From Pleurostoma richardsiae (lineage: Eukaryota; Ascomycota; Sordariomycetes; Calosphaeriales; Pleurostomataceae): a stretch of 64,000 bases of DNA. The notes beneath the pieces are model-generated. The model worked only from the letters and a program-made list of their open reading frames with translations. It made no database searches and was not told the origin of the DNA. Where the stretch lies: contig JANBVO010000005.1 in the NCBI GenBank assembly GCA_030052745.1, positions 1,054,001 through 1,118,000 of the forward strand. Reading direction: 5' to 3'. Shown one piece after another: positions 22,393 to 33,556 of the stretch (position 1 is the stretch's first letter; each line of letters begins with the position of its first letter). The position numbers and the translations under genes are program-made.

Positions 22393-24293
22393 CTATGCCC
22401 GGTGGCTCTTCCGAGCCGCATGCGTGATATCCACGCCAACGCTGGCTACGAGCAATATGCCGTTAAAGATAGCCATCAAGTAGAACGGCGCTGCCCGCGT
22501 CCACTTGTCAAACAGGAAACCCCCGAGCTTCGTCAGAAGCAGGATCGCGGCGCCGCCGCACCACGAGTAGACCCCGGCGATCGTGCCCTTCAGCTGCACC
22601 CGCGAGGCGCTCTGGGGCGCGACCGACACCGGCCCGCCGCCTAGCAACGCCTCGGTCTCCTCCCACTGCTGGTCCCTGCTGCCCTCAGACTCGGAGTCCA
22701 GCGGGGCCGGAACATCTGCCGCGATGACGCCGCGGCCGAGGGAGCCCAGGCTGCAGACGATGGCGCCGATCTGGCTGATGCCGATGAGGGAGACGAGGAG
22801 GAACACCGCGGGCGTCCCGCCACGGCCCTTCACGTCCTTGTATTCTGGTGTAGATAGGTTGGGGAAGGCGGCATAGCCTATGATCCCGAAGGCGGTCGCG
22901 ACAACGATGGGCACGTTGAAGCGACCGGAACGGCTGGAGACGTAGCCGAATAGGGGGGCGCAGATGAGAGCTATCAGCTGCGACACCCCGGTGAGGATGG
23001 ACGCCAGGATGTAGGCCTGCCTGGACGGCGGGACATCTCCGTCGACATCTCTGTCGAGGTAGAAAGAGTTCACGAAGAGCGGGATGAACAGGGCGATGGC
23101 CACCGAAGATGCCCGCGCGACGAACCCGCCGAGGTAGCCAAGGGCGATCCGAGAGTCCGTGAAGCCCAGCTTGACAGAGCTCTTCAGCAGATGCCAGTAT
23201 GGGAGAGCCGCAGCCCTCGTCCGGGCGTCTCCTCGTTCTTCGCCGCCCTCTTGCACAGAGGCGTGCTTGAGGCCGAGGAGCATCCTCCAGCCCTTGCCTT
23301 CCTCGCCCTTGAGGTCCCGCAGTCCGATGAAGACGAACAAGGCGACCAGGAAGGCGATTGTCCCGACCACGTAAAAGCTATAAACCAATGCCTGGGCCAG
23401 GTTTATCCCCTCAATGCTATTGAACCGCGCCGGGAGCGGGAGGAACAGCGCGAGGGCCACGAGGGCGCCGCAGCCGGTGAAAAGGCCGACGTATCCGGCA
23501 AGCGCGGACGGCCTCCTGGCCGCCTCGCCGTCGACGTTCTCCTTTCTCACACCGCCGTTCGTGATCCGGAGGAACCGCTCGGGGGTGATGGTCAGCTCCG
23601 ACTCGACCGATAACGCGACGCTGTCCCGCTGGTTTTGCCCGACCAGCGTCGACTGCTCCGGGTCCGCGATGAGATTACGCGAATCGTCCGTGAGCGACGG
23701 CAGGATGGCCGTCACCATGGTTGCCCTGCGTGATCAAAGTGCTGTCAGCCGCCGCTCCCTCAATGCGTCACCAGTCCTCAAACAACACAAAAAAGGGGGT
23801 GGGTTCAAACTCACGCCGCCGTCGCCCCGATGGCGAAGAGGATCCTCGCCAGCAGCAGCTGCGGGTACACGTTCGCCGCCTGGACGAACACGAACAGGCC
23901 CAGCCCGATGATGGCGTACCCGAGGACGGCGACGTTGCGCACGCCGAGGCGGTCCGAGGCCAGCCCCCAGAGCGGGCAGGCGACGAGGGCGACCAGCTCG
24001 TCGACGAAGCCGAGGGTGCCGACGATGTCGCCGACGCCGTCCTTCACGCCGATCAGGTCGGTGACGACGAAGGATATGCTGCTGTTAAGGAAGACGAGGA
24101 AGGAGATGGAAAAGAGCGAGATGCCCAGGAGGTACGTGACCGCCTGGAGGGGCGTCGTCGACGCCGAGAAGGGGAGGAATCGCATCAGCGCCATGATGCT
24201 GCCTCTCATGGTGTCTCCTGTGTCCGAGTCGGGTTTTGTGCCGTTATACCGTCTGGTGTTGGAGGAGCTCGAGAGAACTGGACTACATGGCAT
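22393..24293 (-). CDS. MFS membrane transporter
   Basis: Two exons: 24293-23815 and 23725-22393, with an 89-nt intron (donor GTGAGT, acceptor GCAG). The join gives LFAIGATAAATMVTAILPSLT, a conserved fungal MFS transmembrane segment, and a protein of 603 aa. An in-frame ATG at 24209 (MRGSIMALMRF) is an equally possible start. The N-terminal half has several hydrophobic helices and the loop GLASDRLGVR, which resembles the MFS loop 2-3 signature (G-x3-DRxG-x-R). A long hydrophilic central loop follows, then helices such as GYVGLFTGCGALVALALF and ALGYLGGFVARASSVAIALF, and a second loop signature, FGYVSSRSGRFNVP. About 12 membrane helices are expected. Substrate unknown; plasma or vacuolar membrane likely. 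It is divergently paired with the sideroflexin gene. Confidence 0.88.
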
Positions 24294-24709
24294 TCAATTA
24301 TCAGACCTTTGCCGCTCCCTCGCCAATCTCAAGAGTTGTTGTGTCCAGAGCTCCCTTACATCAACACACAAGAGGGTCCCGACGCGACAGCATGTTTCAG
24401 CGCTTAGTCACCGGCTCTCCCCACGTAAATTGGTGCGATAAGGGAAACTTTTCGTATCGCTATCCCCGAAATCGGCCGAGAATTCGCGATGTGACTCTTG
24501 TGGGATTGAGCTACCCTGTCATGCTCGTCCTGACCGCCATACTCCTCCATTGAGCTGCCAGCCAGGATTGTGAGAGCTCGCGAAACCCGCCAACCGCTAG
24601 ACTTCGGCCTGGGAGAGCTCCCCAGCTGCTCGGGCTCGCATCCTCTACCCTCTAAGGAGCGCTCGGCCGCGAAGCCCCAAGTCGGTCGCACGATCAAGAG
24701 CCCGCAAAG
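24294..24709. promoter_or_regulatory. Divergent promoter region, MFS / sideroflexin
   Basis: 416 bp separate the two ATGs of divergently transcribed genes, so this stretch must hold both promoters and leaders. No specific binding site could be named. Confidence 0.6.
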
Positions 24710-26053
24710 ATGTCGGCCTCCTTGCCAGGCAATCGGGAGCTCCCCGAGTCCCAGTATGACCTGAACACGTACTGGGGCCGGGTTAGGCATGCTGCCGCCA
24801 TTACGGATCCGAGGTGAGAAGCGAGTTCGTCGGGGCGACTGCCTGTCACCCTGGACGGAGACATGAGAGGCGCCTTGGGTGCGAATGCAATTAGGCGCGA
24901 AGAGTAGCAATTGGCGCCTCTCTGGTTGCGTGGAAGTCGGCGCTGGGATGGCACGATCGGGAGACCACTCGCTGACGCGGACCTTGCGCAATGGACAGGA
25001 CACTGCTGGTCGGCAAGACGGGGCTGGAGCAGGCCAAGCAAGCCATCGCACAGTACAAGACGGGCCAGGTGAAGGAGATGACGCCGACAATATGGGAAGC
25101 GAAGAAGATCGTGGACTCGACGTTACACCCTGGTACGGCATCTCACGGGGGCGGCGGCTACGGTACGGTTGCGGAGACTTACAGAGTGCTACAGATACCG
25201 GAGAGCCTGTGCTCCTGCCGTTCCGCATGTCCTGCTTTGTCTTGTCCAACCTGGTCGTGACGGCAGGCATGCTTACCCCGGGTCTGAAGGTGCGTCGATG
25301 CGCTCACCATCCTATCCTCGGTCTGCCCTGTCTCCTGAGCTGACCGCTCCCTCTCCTCACTAGACTACGGGAACCATCGCGTGGCAGGTCATCAACCAGT
25401 CTCTCAACGTGGCCATCAACAGCGCCAACGCGAACAAGTCCTCGCCCCTCACCTACCGCAAGCTCGCCGAGTCGTACTTCCTGGCCGTGGGCGCCTCGTG
25501 CTCCGTCGCCGTGGGCCTCAACTCGTTAGTCCCGCGGCTCAGGGGCCTCTCGCCCTCGACGCGGCTGATCATGTCACGACTCGTGCCCTTCGCGGCCGTG
25601 GCGTCCGCGGGCGCGCTCAACGTGTTCCTGATGCGCGGCGAGGAGATGCGCACGGGCATCGACGTGTTCCCGGTGCTGTCGGAGGCGGACCGGGCGCGGC
25701 TGGCGGCGGAGGGCCGCGCCGAGGGCGACGTGCCCAGCCTGGGCAGGTCGAAGAAGGCGGCGACGCTGGCGGTCGCGGAGACGGCGCTCAGCAGGGTGCT
25801 CAACAGCAGCCCCATCATGGTGATCCCGCCGCTGATCCTGGTGCGGCTGCAGCGCACCGAGTGGCTGAAGAGGAACCCGCGGCTCACGCTGCCCGTGAAC
25901 CTGGGCCTCATCCTGGCGACGAGCTACGCCGTGCTGCCGCTCGCGCTGGCGGCGTTCCCGCAGAGGCAGAAGGTCCACGCGGACAGCCTGGAGGAGGAAT
26001 TCCACGGCCGGGGCGGGGAGGGTGGCCTGGTGGTCTTCAACAGGGGGATCTAA
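24710..26053 (+). CDS. FSF1: Sideroflexin, mitochondrial carrier
   Basis: Four exons: 24710-24813, 24999-25132, 25195-25289 and 25364-26053, giving 340 aa, the usual sideroflexin length. The N-terminus reads LPESQYDLNTYWGRVRH, then TLLVGKTGLEQAK. Splicing of exons 2 and 3 recreates the family signature HPDTGEPVLLPFRMS. Downstream are TTGTIAWQVINQSLN, NSANANKSSPLTYRKLAESY (a variant of the sideroflexin NYxNR region) and several hydrophobic helices, ending VHADSLEEEFHGRGG. Sideroflexins are mitochondrial inner-membrane proteins. Human SFXN1 carries serine into mitochondria for one-carbon metabolism, while the yeast homologue Fsf1 is less well characterised. The exon 2 codons are continuous with an ATG at 24991 that is intronic and should not be used as the start. 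Confidence 0.95.
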
Positions 26054-29000
26054 AAGATAGCACTGCCAAAATAAGGGGCATTCTTGAGGGGCGTCCTTCT
26101 CTTCTGTGATAGATGGCTCAGAGGGGCAGGCCTTCAGCGCTTGGCGTTCAGTCGGACTAGACGAGGATTCAATGAACCAAAAGCAAAATGGGCACTTCAG
26201 TGCACTTGTGTGTTCCTGACGATCTGGAGGTTCTGGAAGCCCATCGGGTAGTCCTTCCCCGCACGCCTTTTCGTTTCGAAGGAAAATGCGACACATTAGC
26301 TACTGGATATATATGACAGGGACGCGGCCCAGGAGAGGAATTTGAAGGATCGTCCTTCGGGTAGGCTTGAGCGCCTGTTTCATTACTGGTTCAGCCTCGC
26401 CAGGCCGTGTACGGTATTCATTACACAGAAAGGTAATCGAACGGAAGGGGTAGACGCTGTTGTAGCAGTAGCACCCTGAGATGGGTCGATACCGGGAGAC
26501 CCTGTTCCATCGATACAGAAGGACCCCTCGATAAGGATCAAGGCGCCATTCTGAGAACCAGCAGGCAAGCAACCACTTGAAACTCCGCTGCTGACTGAAA
26601 TTGGCATGTTGGCAGGTTGATAACTCGGTAGGAAGCATTCTTCAGGGCCAATCCCTGAGAAATCAAGGTACCTCTTCCTTGAAGGCTCTACCACCAATGT
26701 TGTAGGTTGAGACAACCCGTGGCGGGGTTGACTGGACGCCATTGCTCAGCCAGGACCCAAAGTTGGAGCAGCCTCCGCGGCATCTCCCTGTGATTGCTGG
26801 CGCGTCAGACGACGATCAATACCTGGATGCCAACAAGGGACAGATCAGTATCTTCGCTGTGACGAAGACATAGGGTCCTACACGCTTAGACATGCAGAGG
26901 TAAGACAATGGGGAGCAGCAATCAGCTATCCTCGTGTATAAGTAGAGTCAGAGTCAGACATGCTCTAGCGGGCACAGCTGCTGCTGCATCATCGAAGCTA
27001 GGGAGCGGTGAAAGGGGCTCGCGGCAGTCGGCTCTCGTCAGTCACCATGGCATTAGGGCGGGGGATCGAATGAGATCATTTGGCAAACGACCAGGAGCCA
27101 CAAAACCGCAACTCCTGCTCATCCATCGTGGCCACCGGCTCGGTAGGATCGGCGGGGCTCTTGGCGGTCTGCCTTGTGGCTTGACGTGTTGTTCTACGCA
27201 GAGGGGGCTTCGCTCCCGCGACAAAGGCCATCCAAGGCGGATCTAGGTGGCAGCCGAATTTCTTGGACGAGGCTGTCCCCATGGCGGCGACTTTGGGCAC
27301 CTTTGCACATATCCCGCGTTTCAGAAGGAGAAAAGAAGGCTCCAGAGAGGAGACCGACTTAAACAGACAGAATTTACTGGCAGCTTAGACCGAGATTGGT
27401 GTCGGGCTGCAGCCTGCTGCTGGCCTCGATTGATGACCCGGTCGTCGGCGGGCCTGCCTGCAGGTGGCCATCCGTTGATCTGCCTCGGATACCTATGATA
27501 TGGCCCTGCTTCGAGCAGGCGCCCTCTAGAAAAAGAGCGGACAAAGAGCACTCGACTACTGACTCGGCAGAACTGTCGCTCAGGCTGAGTTGTTCTTTTT
27601 GGCAGCGAAGCACTTTCGGGTTTCCATAGGTATGCATCTGTTGATATCGGACGCTGTTCCGGGAGTCGGCCAGGCTCGCGCGTTAGCCTAAGGGGCCGAG
27701 AGACAATGGAATGCAGAGGCTGCAGTAAGTCGACAGGCAGGAGACGCCCAAACTAGCCAAGCCCCAAGTCGAAATTTCCTACGCGGAACAATAGACGATT
27801 CCATGTCTCCCTGTGCCGCTCCCCTCCTTCTTGTCGTCATGGTTGCTGGCCAACCACAGCGGCCGGCGGGGTGATTTTTTGGCCACACCCTTCCTGTGGG
27901 ATATGCGGCCACGGCGCCATTGGCACGTTGTTTTGGATGCGGGGACCAGGCCTGGCGGAGACGCTACTGTACACCCGAGGTGCACACTAAGGGAATGGAA
28001 GTCTCACGGATAACACGTCGGGGAGCCTTGGAAATCATGCCTTGGTGGGAGGACCCTGAGGCCACCTGCCAGTGAGTGCCCACCCCCTCTCTGGCCTCTC
28101 TCGCCTCTGTAGCCTCTCTGGTGGTGGTGATGAACTGTGATAGCAGCCGGCACTGTCGGCGGCGGATCTGCTTCCCATATGCTGACACACCTCCTCCATC
28201 CACCTATCACGCCTTTCCGTGTGGCCGTAGTTGCTCTTCTGCGTACTCCGGACAGTGATAGACTGGACGAACTGGACTGATCAGGGTCCAGCGTCCAAAG
28301 TCCAGTATGTGGGAAGGGCGATCCGTAGGAACATCGTGGGGCTTTGAATGATGTCAGCAGGAGCAGTGCAAGACGGCTTGCTGGGGCTGCGATTTGAGAT
28401 CGGAGCTTCTGGTGGCCTCTTTATGTCTTCCACAGTGACTGCTGGTGCAATGGTGGTGATGTAACTGGGGCGATGTCAGATGCCGTTGAAACGTCGGGGC
28501 GCACAATCGTCACAGTGGCACCCCGCGAGGGTCACACGGACTGCCAGCCCACACCACCTCGACCTTTGGCTGAGAGATTCGCGTTGCTGTCAGTGCCCCG
28601 CACTGTGGCAACCGTGGAGTCGCATGGGCGCCGGCATCATCTCGCACAGGGCCGCCGGCAAGTTGGACGATAGCATCGGAGAGCGGTAACCGAAGCCATC
28701 GCGTCCACCACCGGAGGATTACGCATCGTCCATGCCGCAGCTTATTCAGTGCTGCTGCCCTGCTTCGAAGGGCACCCAGTCGTTACGCCAAATTTTGATA
28801 CTGTTTTCAAGGTAAACTCAAGTGAAGGATGGGGCTACGCTGTCCAGCGTGACACAGTGTAGAGGGTTGAAGCACGCTGAAAGAGTGTGAACCGCGATGC
28901 AAGCAAGTGGTGAAGGAAGTGCAGGCGGCGTGCACGGCTTGGTCTCAGGGGCACTGGGGAACCAGTTGCTGGAATGCTTCACTTCTTCCCGTTGGTTGTC

Positions 29001-29944
29001 AGTCAATACCAAAGTGTCTATATCGTAGGCTGGTCCATTCATGACATCGAATACCTACGCAAGTTGGAGAGGCAGAGGGGAGGATAATCAAAGGCCCAAA
29101 GTGAGCGTGAAATGAGCAGCCCAGATCAGATCTCCCCTCTTCCCTCTCCCCTCCTGTCACAGGGCGTTCCCGCCTCTCTTTTCACCTTCCGATCCTCCGT
29201 AAATTGCGGCGGTACATTACCACGGTACGGCAAACACTTCCTTCCTAATGTTCCTTCTGCCCTCCTGTCCCGCTCTCCGCTCTCCTCTATGACATAAGGT
29301 ACCTGCTGTCGACCTGCCTTATCAGTGGTCCACTAGCAGCTCAGCTGCCCGTTCTGACGACGAGCCCGTTAGTGACTCGCTGGAGCTGCTGTGTACCTGG
29401 CCTGCCCTGCCCGGCACACGCACACAACAGACTGACTGCACGCCTCCCGCCGCTGAGCCCACACCACCACACACGCACACACCACACGCACCACAACTCT
29501 CTCCTCTCTTGCCTCCCAGACAACGCGAAATTTCTCCCACCCTTCACGTCGGCTTCCAACACATCTTTTACGAGGCTTTGTTGATGTCCATGATTCCAGC
29601 ATTCTACCGGGACGTCATTCAAGGACTCGATCAACTCGAGGCCGAGGATTGATCGCCTTGCAAGACACCAGCAGCGCGCACTCAAGTCCCCCGTCGGACT
29701 GCGTGGTGCCGACGGCCAACTCAATTAGCAGCAGAGCCAGGCAAGCCCCCCTAGCACCGCCGCCCGCCCACTGTTTGGGCCCTGCGAGTCCCTGTGGTCG
29801 GTCCACCGTCCCAGAGTCTCCCCCCAAAGTCTCCAGCAACCTTCCGACCTAAACGTCCCGAAACTCCCTCTCCGACTCTCGTCATCGCGACCTGCAAAAT
29901 AGCAACAGTCTCTCTCGACGGAAAAAGGCTCGAGAGGCAGGATA
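26054..29944. other. Long gene-poor region
   Basis: About 3.9 kb between the sideroflexin and the LAMMER-kinase genes. Only short frames of no recognisable type. The last 600 bases are C/T-rich with a CA-rich tract and fit a long kinase leader or promoter; the rest shows nothing I can name. Confidence 0.55.
29461..29496. repeat. CA-rich microsatellite-like tract
   Basis: Imperfect ACAC/ACC repeats about 450 bp upstream of the LAMMER-kinase start. Confidence 0.7.
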
Positions 29945-32354
29945 ATGTCGACTCCGACAACTGCTACCGCGACGCTTCCACACTACAATCCCCATCACTA
30001 CCCGTATACCCACCAGCCCTACCCAGCGAGCACCTATCGCTCAGCAAACCAAGTCCTCCCCACTTCCGCCCGACTCGCTCCCTCATATCCCGCTCCAGGT
30101 TACTCCGCTTCCTCGAGCAGCCACGCTGGGATACATGGGGCAGTCGTCCCTGCTGCTGCCGCTGCCGCTGCTACGACTTCCGCCCGAACAGCTGCTCAAG
30201 AGTACTCGAATTTGTCGTCCTCGTCGTCGAGAGCCACCGATCCAGATTACATAACGATGCCGGCCGTCGCCCAGGCGAGCGCTCGCGTAGAGCCACAGAA
30301 CGGCCGCAAGAGAAGACGGTCAAGAGAGCCTGACTGGAACGACTTCTTCAAGAATGGCTTGCCAAAGGAGATCATCGTCATCGATGATTCTCCCGAGCCC
30401 GATAGCAATGCCGCTACCGTCTCTTCCAAGACACTGACGAACGGCAGCACAAATGGGGTGCAAGGCGGTGTTTCGAATGACTCTGGCGGCGCTCAACATG
30501 TCGCTAAGAAGCGAAAACGAGACGGCGAAGCATCCCGCTACGACCCGGTCCATCACAGTGGATTGAATGGATCGACGACCAACACTCCTCATCACAACGG
30601 AACCCCCTCCGGGTCGATAATCTCGAGCGACCGGACGAATTCTGTCATTCACACAACAGCGGCGACTTCGTTGGGTTCCCTCTCCTCCAACAGCCAATAT
30701 GACTACGACAGCCTGCCTGGCCAGAAGCGAAAACGCACACGCCAGCAGATCGCTAATGAGGCCAAACGAAGGGAGATTGGTATTCTGGGTCAGACATACT
30801 CGACCTACCGACCCCCGCCCTACCCCCCAAAGAAGGCATCGGACGTCCACGTTCGAGTGGTTCCAGATGTAAGCACTCCTTTGTCACGGCCGAGTCCCAA
30901 CCGTACGAGATGCTGACATTCATCCTCGCAGCATGTCCATACGAAGAGTGTCAAGGTTGATGATGACGACGGTCATTACATAGTTGTTCCCGATGCAGAC
31001 TTGACGGAGAAATGTACGTTGCACCGCTGACTTTTTCGATTTCGCTGGTCCTGACTTTGGTTTCTGCAGATCAAATGGTCAAACTCCTCGGCCAAGGTAC
31101 ATTCGGCAAGGTTGTGCAGGCCCGTGACAGGAGGAAAAACGAGCTGGTCGCTATCAAGATCATTCGATCGGTCCAAAAGTATCGAGACGCCTCAAGAATC
31201 GAGCTTCGGGTGCTCGCGACCCTCAAGGCCAACGACAACGACAACCGGAACCGGTGTATTCATCTACGCGATTGCTTCGACTTCCGGGGACATATATGCA
31301 TCGTCATGGACTTGCTCGGCCAGAGCGTCTTCGACTTCCTCAAGGGCAATAATTTCGTGCCCTTCCCCAACAGCCAGATCCAGAGCTTCGCTCGGCAGTT
31401 GTTCACCAGTGTGGCCTGTAAGTATTTTTGCTCTGATGTGACAAGGCTGTGCGTCTAACGTTTCCCAGTCCTCCACGACCTTAATCTCATCCATACCGAT
31501 CTGAAGCCGGAGAACATCCTGCTCTACGACAGCACATACCAAACATTCACATATAATCGCAAGATCCCGTCTTCATCTACTACAGTCAGTCGACAGGCTA
31601 CTCAGAGAAGGGTACTTCTCGACACCGAAATCCGCCTTATCGACTTCGGTTCTGCCACCTTCCAGGATGAATATCATTCATCCGTGGTCTCTACTCGTCA
31701 TTATCGGGCACCTGAAATCATCCTCGGCCTTGGATGGTCATTCCCGTGCGATATCTGGAGCATCGGCTGCATTCTCGTCGAGTTCTACACTGGAGACGCG
31801 TTATTCCAGACACATGATAACCTCGAGCATCTGGCAATGATGGAAGCCGTGTGCGACAAGAAGATCGATAGCCACCTAGTCACCCAGGTGAATAAGATGA
31901 CTAGAAACGGAGGCAACCCGGCATCAAAGTATGTACACGGTTATCTTTGCAGTTCAGGGTAATTGCTGACACTTTGCAGGTATTTCAAGCGGTTACGACT
32001 TGATTACCCTCAGCCTGATACGACAAGAGCCTCGCGGAGGTTTGTCAAGGCTATGAAGAGACTAGACGTAAGTTGCTCATCGCGGCTCGGTGATGGACCA
32101 CAGTCCTCTCTCCTGCTGACACGCCTTAGGATATCATTCCGAACAATACTCCATTCATGAAGCACTTCCGAGACCTCCTCAAGAGGATATTCGTCTACGA
32201 CCCGGCTCAGCGGATAACCGCAAAGGAGGCGTTGCAACACCCCTGGTTCAAGGAGACAGCACACCCGGACGACGGCACGGAGGCAGCCAGAATACGAATG
32301 GAGCGGATGCGAATGAACCAGGAAATGGCTAGTTCCCGATCGCATGCATCATGA
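29945..32354 (+). CDS. LKH1: LAMMER (CLK/Kns1/Lkh1-type) dual-specificity kinase
   Basis: Six exons: 29945-30868, 30932-31013, 31070-31417, 31469-31928, 31980-32067 and 32130-32354, giving 708 aa with closing phases. Residues 1-330 are Ser/Ala/Pro-rich and disordered with basic patches ([17 protein letters not shown]). The kinase domain begins [15 protein letters not shown] at residue 336. It has VAIK (Lys365), IHTDLKPEN (Asp462; the HTD form is typical of LAMMER kinases), LIDFGSATF (Asp510), [18 protein letters not shown], and the family signature written EHLAMMEAV (571-579). An insert between HTDLKPEN and DFG is usual for this family. LAMMER kinases phosphorylate SR-type splicing factors and act in stress, growth and TORC1-linked signalling. 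The last exon contains [20 protein letters not shown], a normal kinase C-lobe end. Confidence 0.95.
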
Positions 32355-33556
32355 CCGATGAGAAAACCCACGAAGCTTTGATGATTTTACCATGGCCAAG
32401 GCAGCCGACGTCCGGCTGCCGCGCCATGCAGGCACTGCAAGTCTGCCTGCTTGTTGTTTAGTAGTCTTATTACCTTAGCAACCTCGCATCATATCTCTGG
32501 TAATTGCTCAGGCTGGATGGAGGGTTGGCGTGGGCAATGGAGTTTAGGAATTGGCATCGATGACCTGCCCTGTCGGGCATCATAGGCATTTTGACGGGAG
32601 ACGAAGAGTTCAAACTACATAGAGCAATGTCTTCCATCAGGGTTGAACATCTCAACGCGCTAGACGACAGGCTGTGGACCGTGGACTTCCGCTATATAGG
32701 CTTGCATCATATGCAGTCGGTGGCAGAGTTGTCAATGGAACGATGCGATCCCCTTGATGAGCAGGTGTCTGGTGCCTGTGGTTCTTTGGTTTCGGTTCTC
32801 CTTCGATTCATGACCGTCAACACTTTGGGCCTTCGCCTATCTCTTGGATTTCGAAAAGAGACCGCAGCAGCTAACCTATCGACATCTTCTCGTGCAGACT
32901 GACGTTTGCTCGCACACACGGAGACCTTCTCGAAAAAGCTCCCCTGGCAATCACTCCCCTTGCTTACGCTTCTAGGAACCACCGACGTTATGCTTCATGG
33001 CCACACTCGAACCGTCGTTGCTCTCACGCGGCCACCAGTCCCCTCTCCTCCCACAATTGGAAGCTTCGACGGCAGCAAGCTACGGCAGCAGGCTTCCAGG
33101 CCTCTCTATGGTATGTACCAAGTTCTTTGTTGCTAACATTTCTGCAGAATGTCTCAGGAAGCCGGCGAACAATAGCTTTGCCTCCTAGCAGGGCATAGAA
33201 ACAAAGGAACGTTTAGACCATGTGGCTCTGTGTCAAAGAGCGTGTACTCTGCAAAACAACACTTCCGGCTGTTCTCGAAGCTCAGATCACGTTGGATGCC
33301 ATAAAGCCAGACGGGCTCTGGTGGACTGGACACGATGATGCGTTTAAGGGGTGGACCTTCCACTGCCCTTCCCCTCCTTCGTCTAACCTGTCAAGCCCCT
33401 TTTAGGAACTGGCAGCAAGTGTTTCGTTTCACTCCTGGGAATCTCTGAGGATATCCTCTTTCTCTTGGTGTGTAGAAAACAGGGGCGGGGGACGACATCG
33501 AACCCAGAAACGACGGCCCAGTCTACTGGATACGAGTATCCAGCGAATCCAACGCG
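32355..33556. other. Intergenic
   Basis: Between the kinase stop and the next start on the same strand. No recognisable gene. A pyrimidine tract ending in TAG at 33475 could be a splice acceptor for an upstream exon of the next gene. Confidence 0.5.

Noticed and set aside
23721-24407. 228-aa frame antisense to the MFS gene
   Set aside because: Highly charged shadow frame; MFS helices are on the other strand.
26383-26742. 119-aa minus-strand frame
   Set aside because: No recognisable family, no codon bias like nearby genes.
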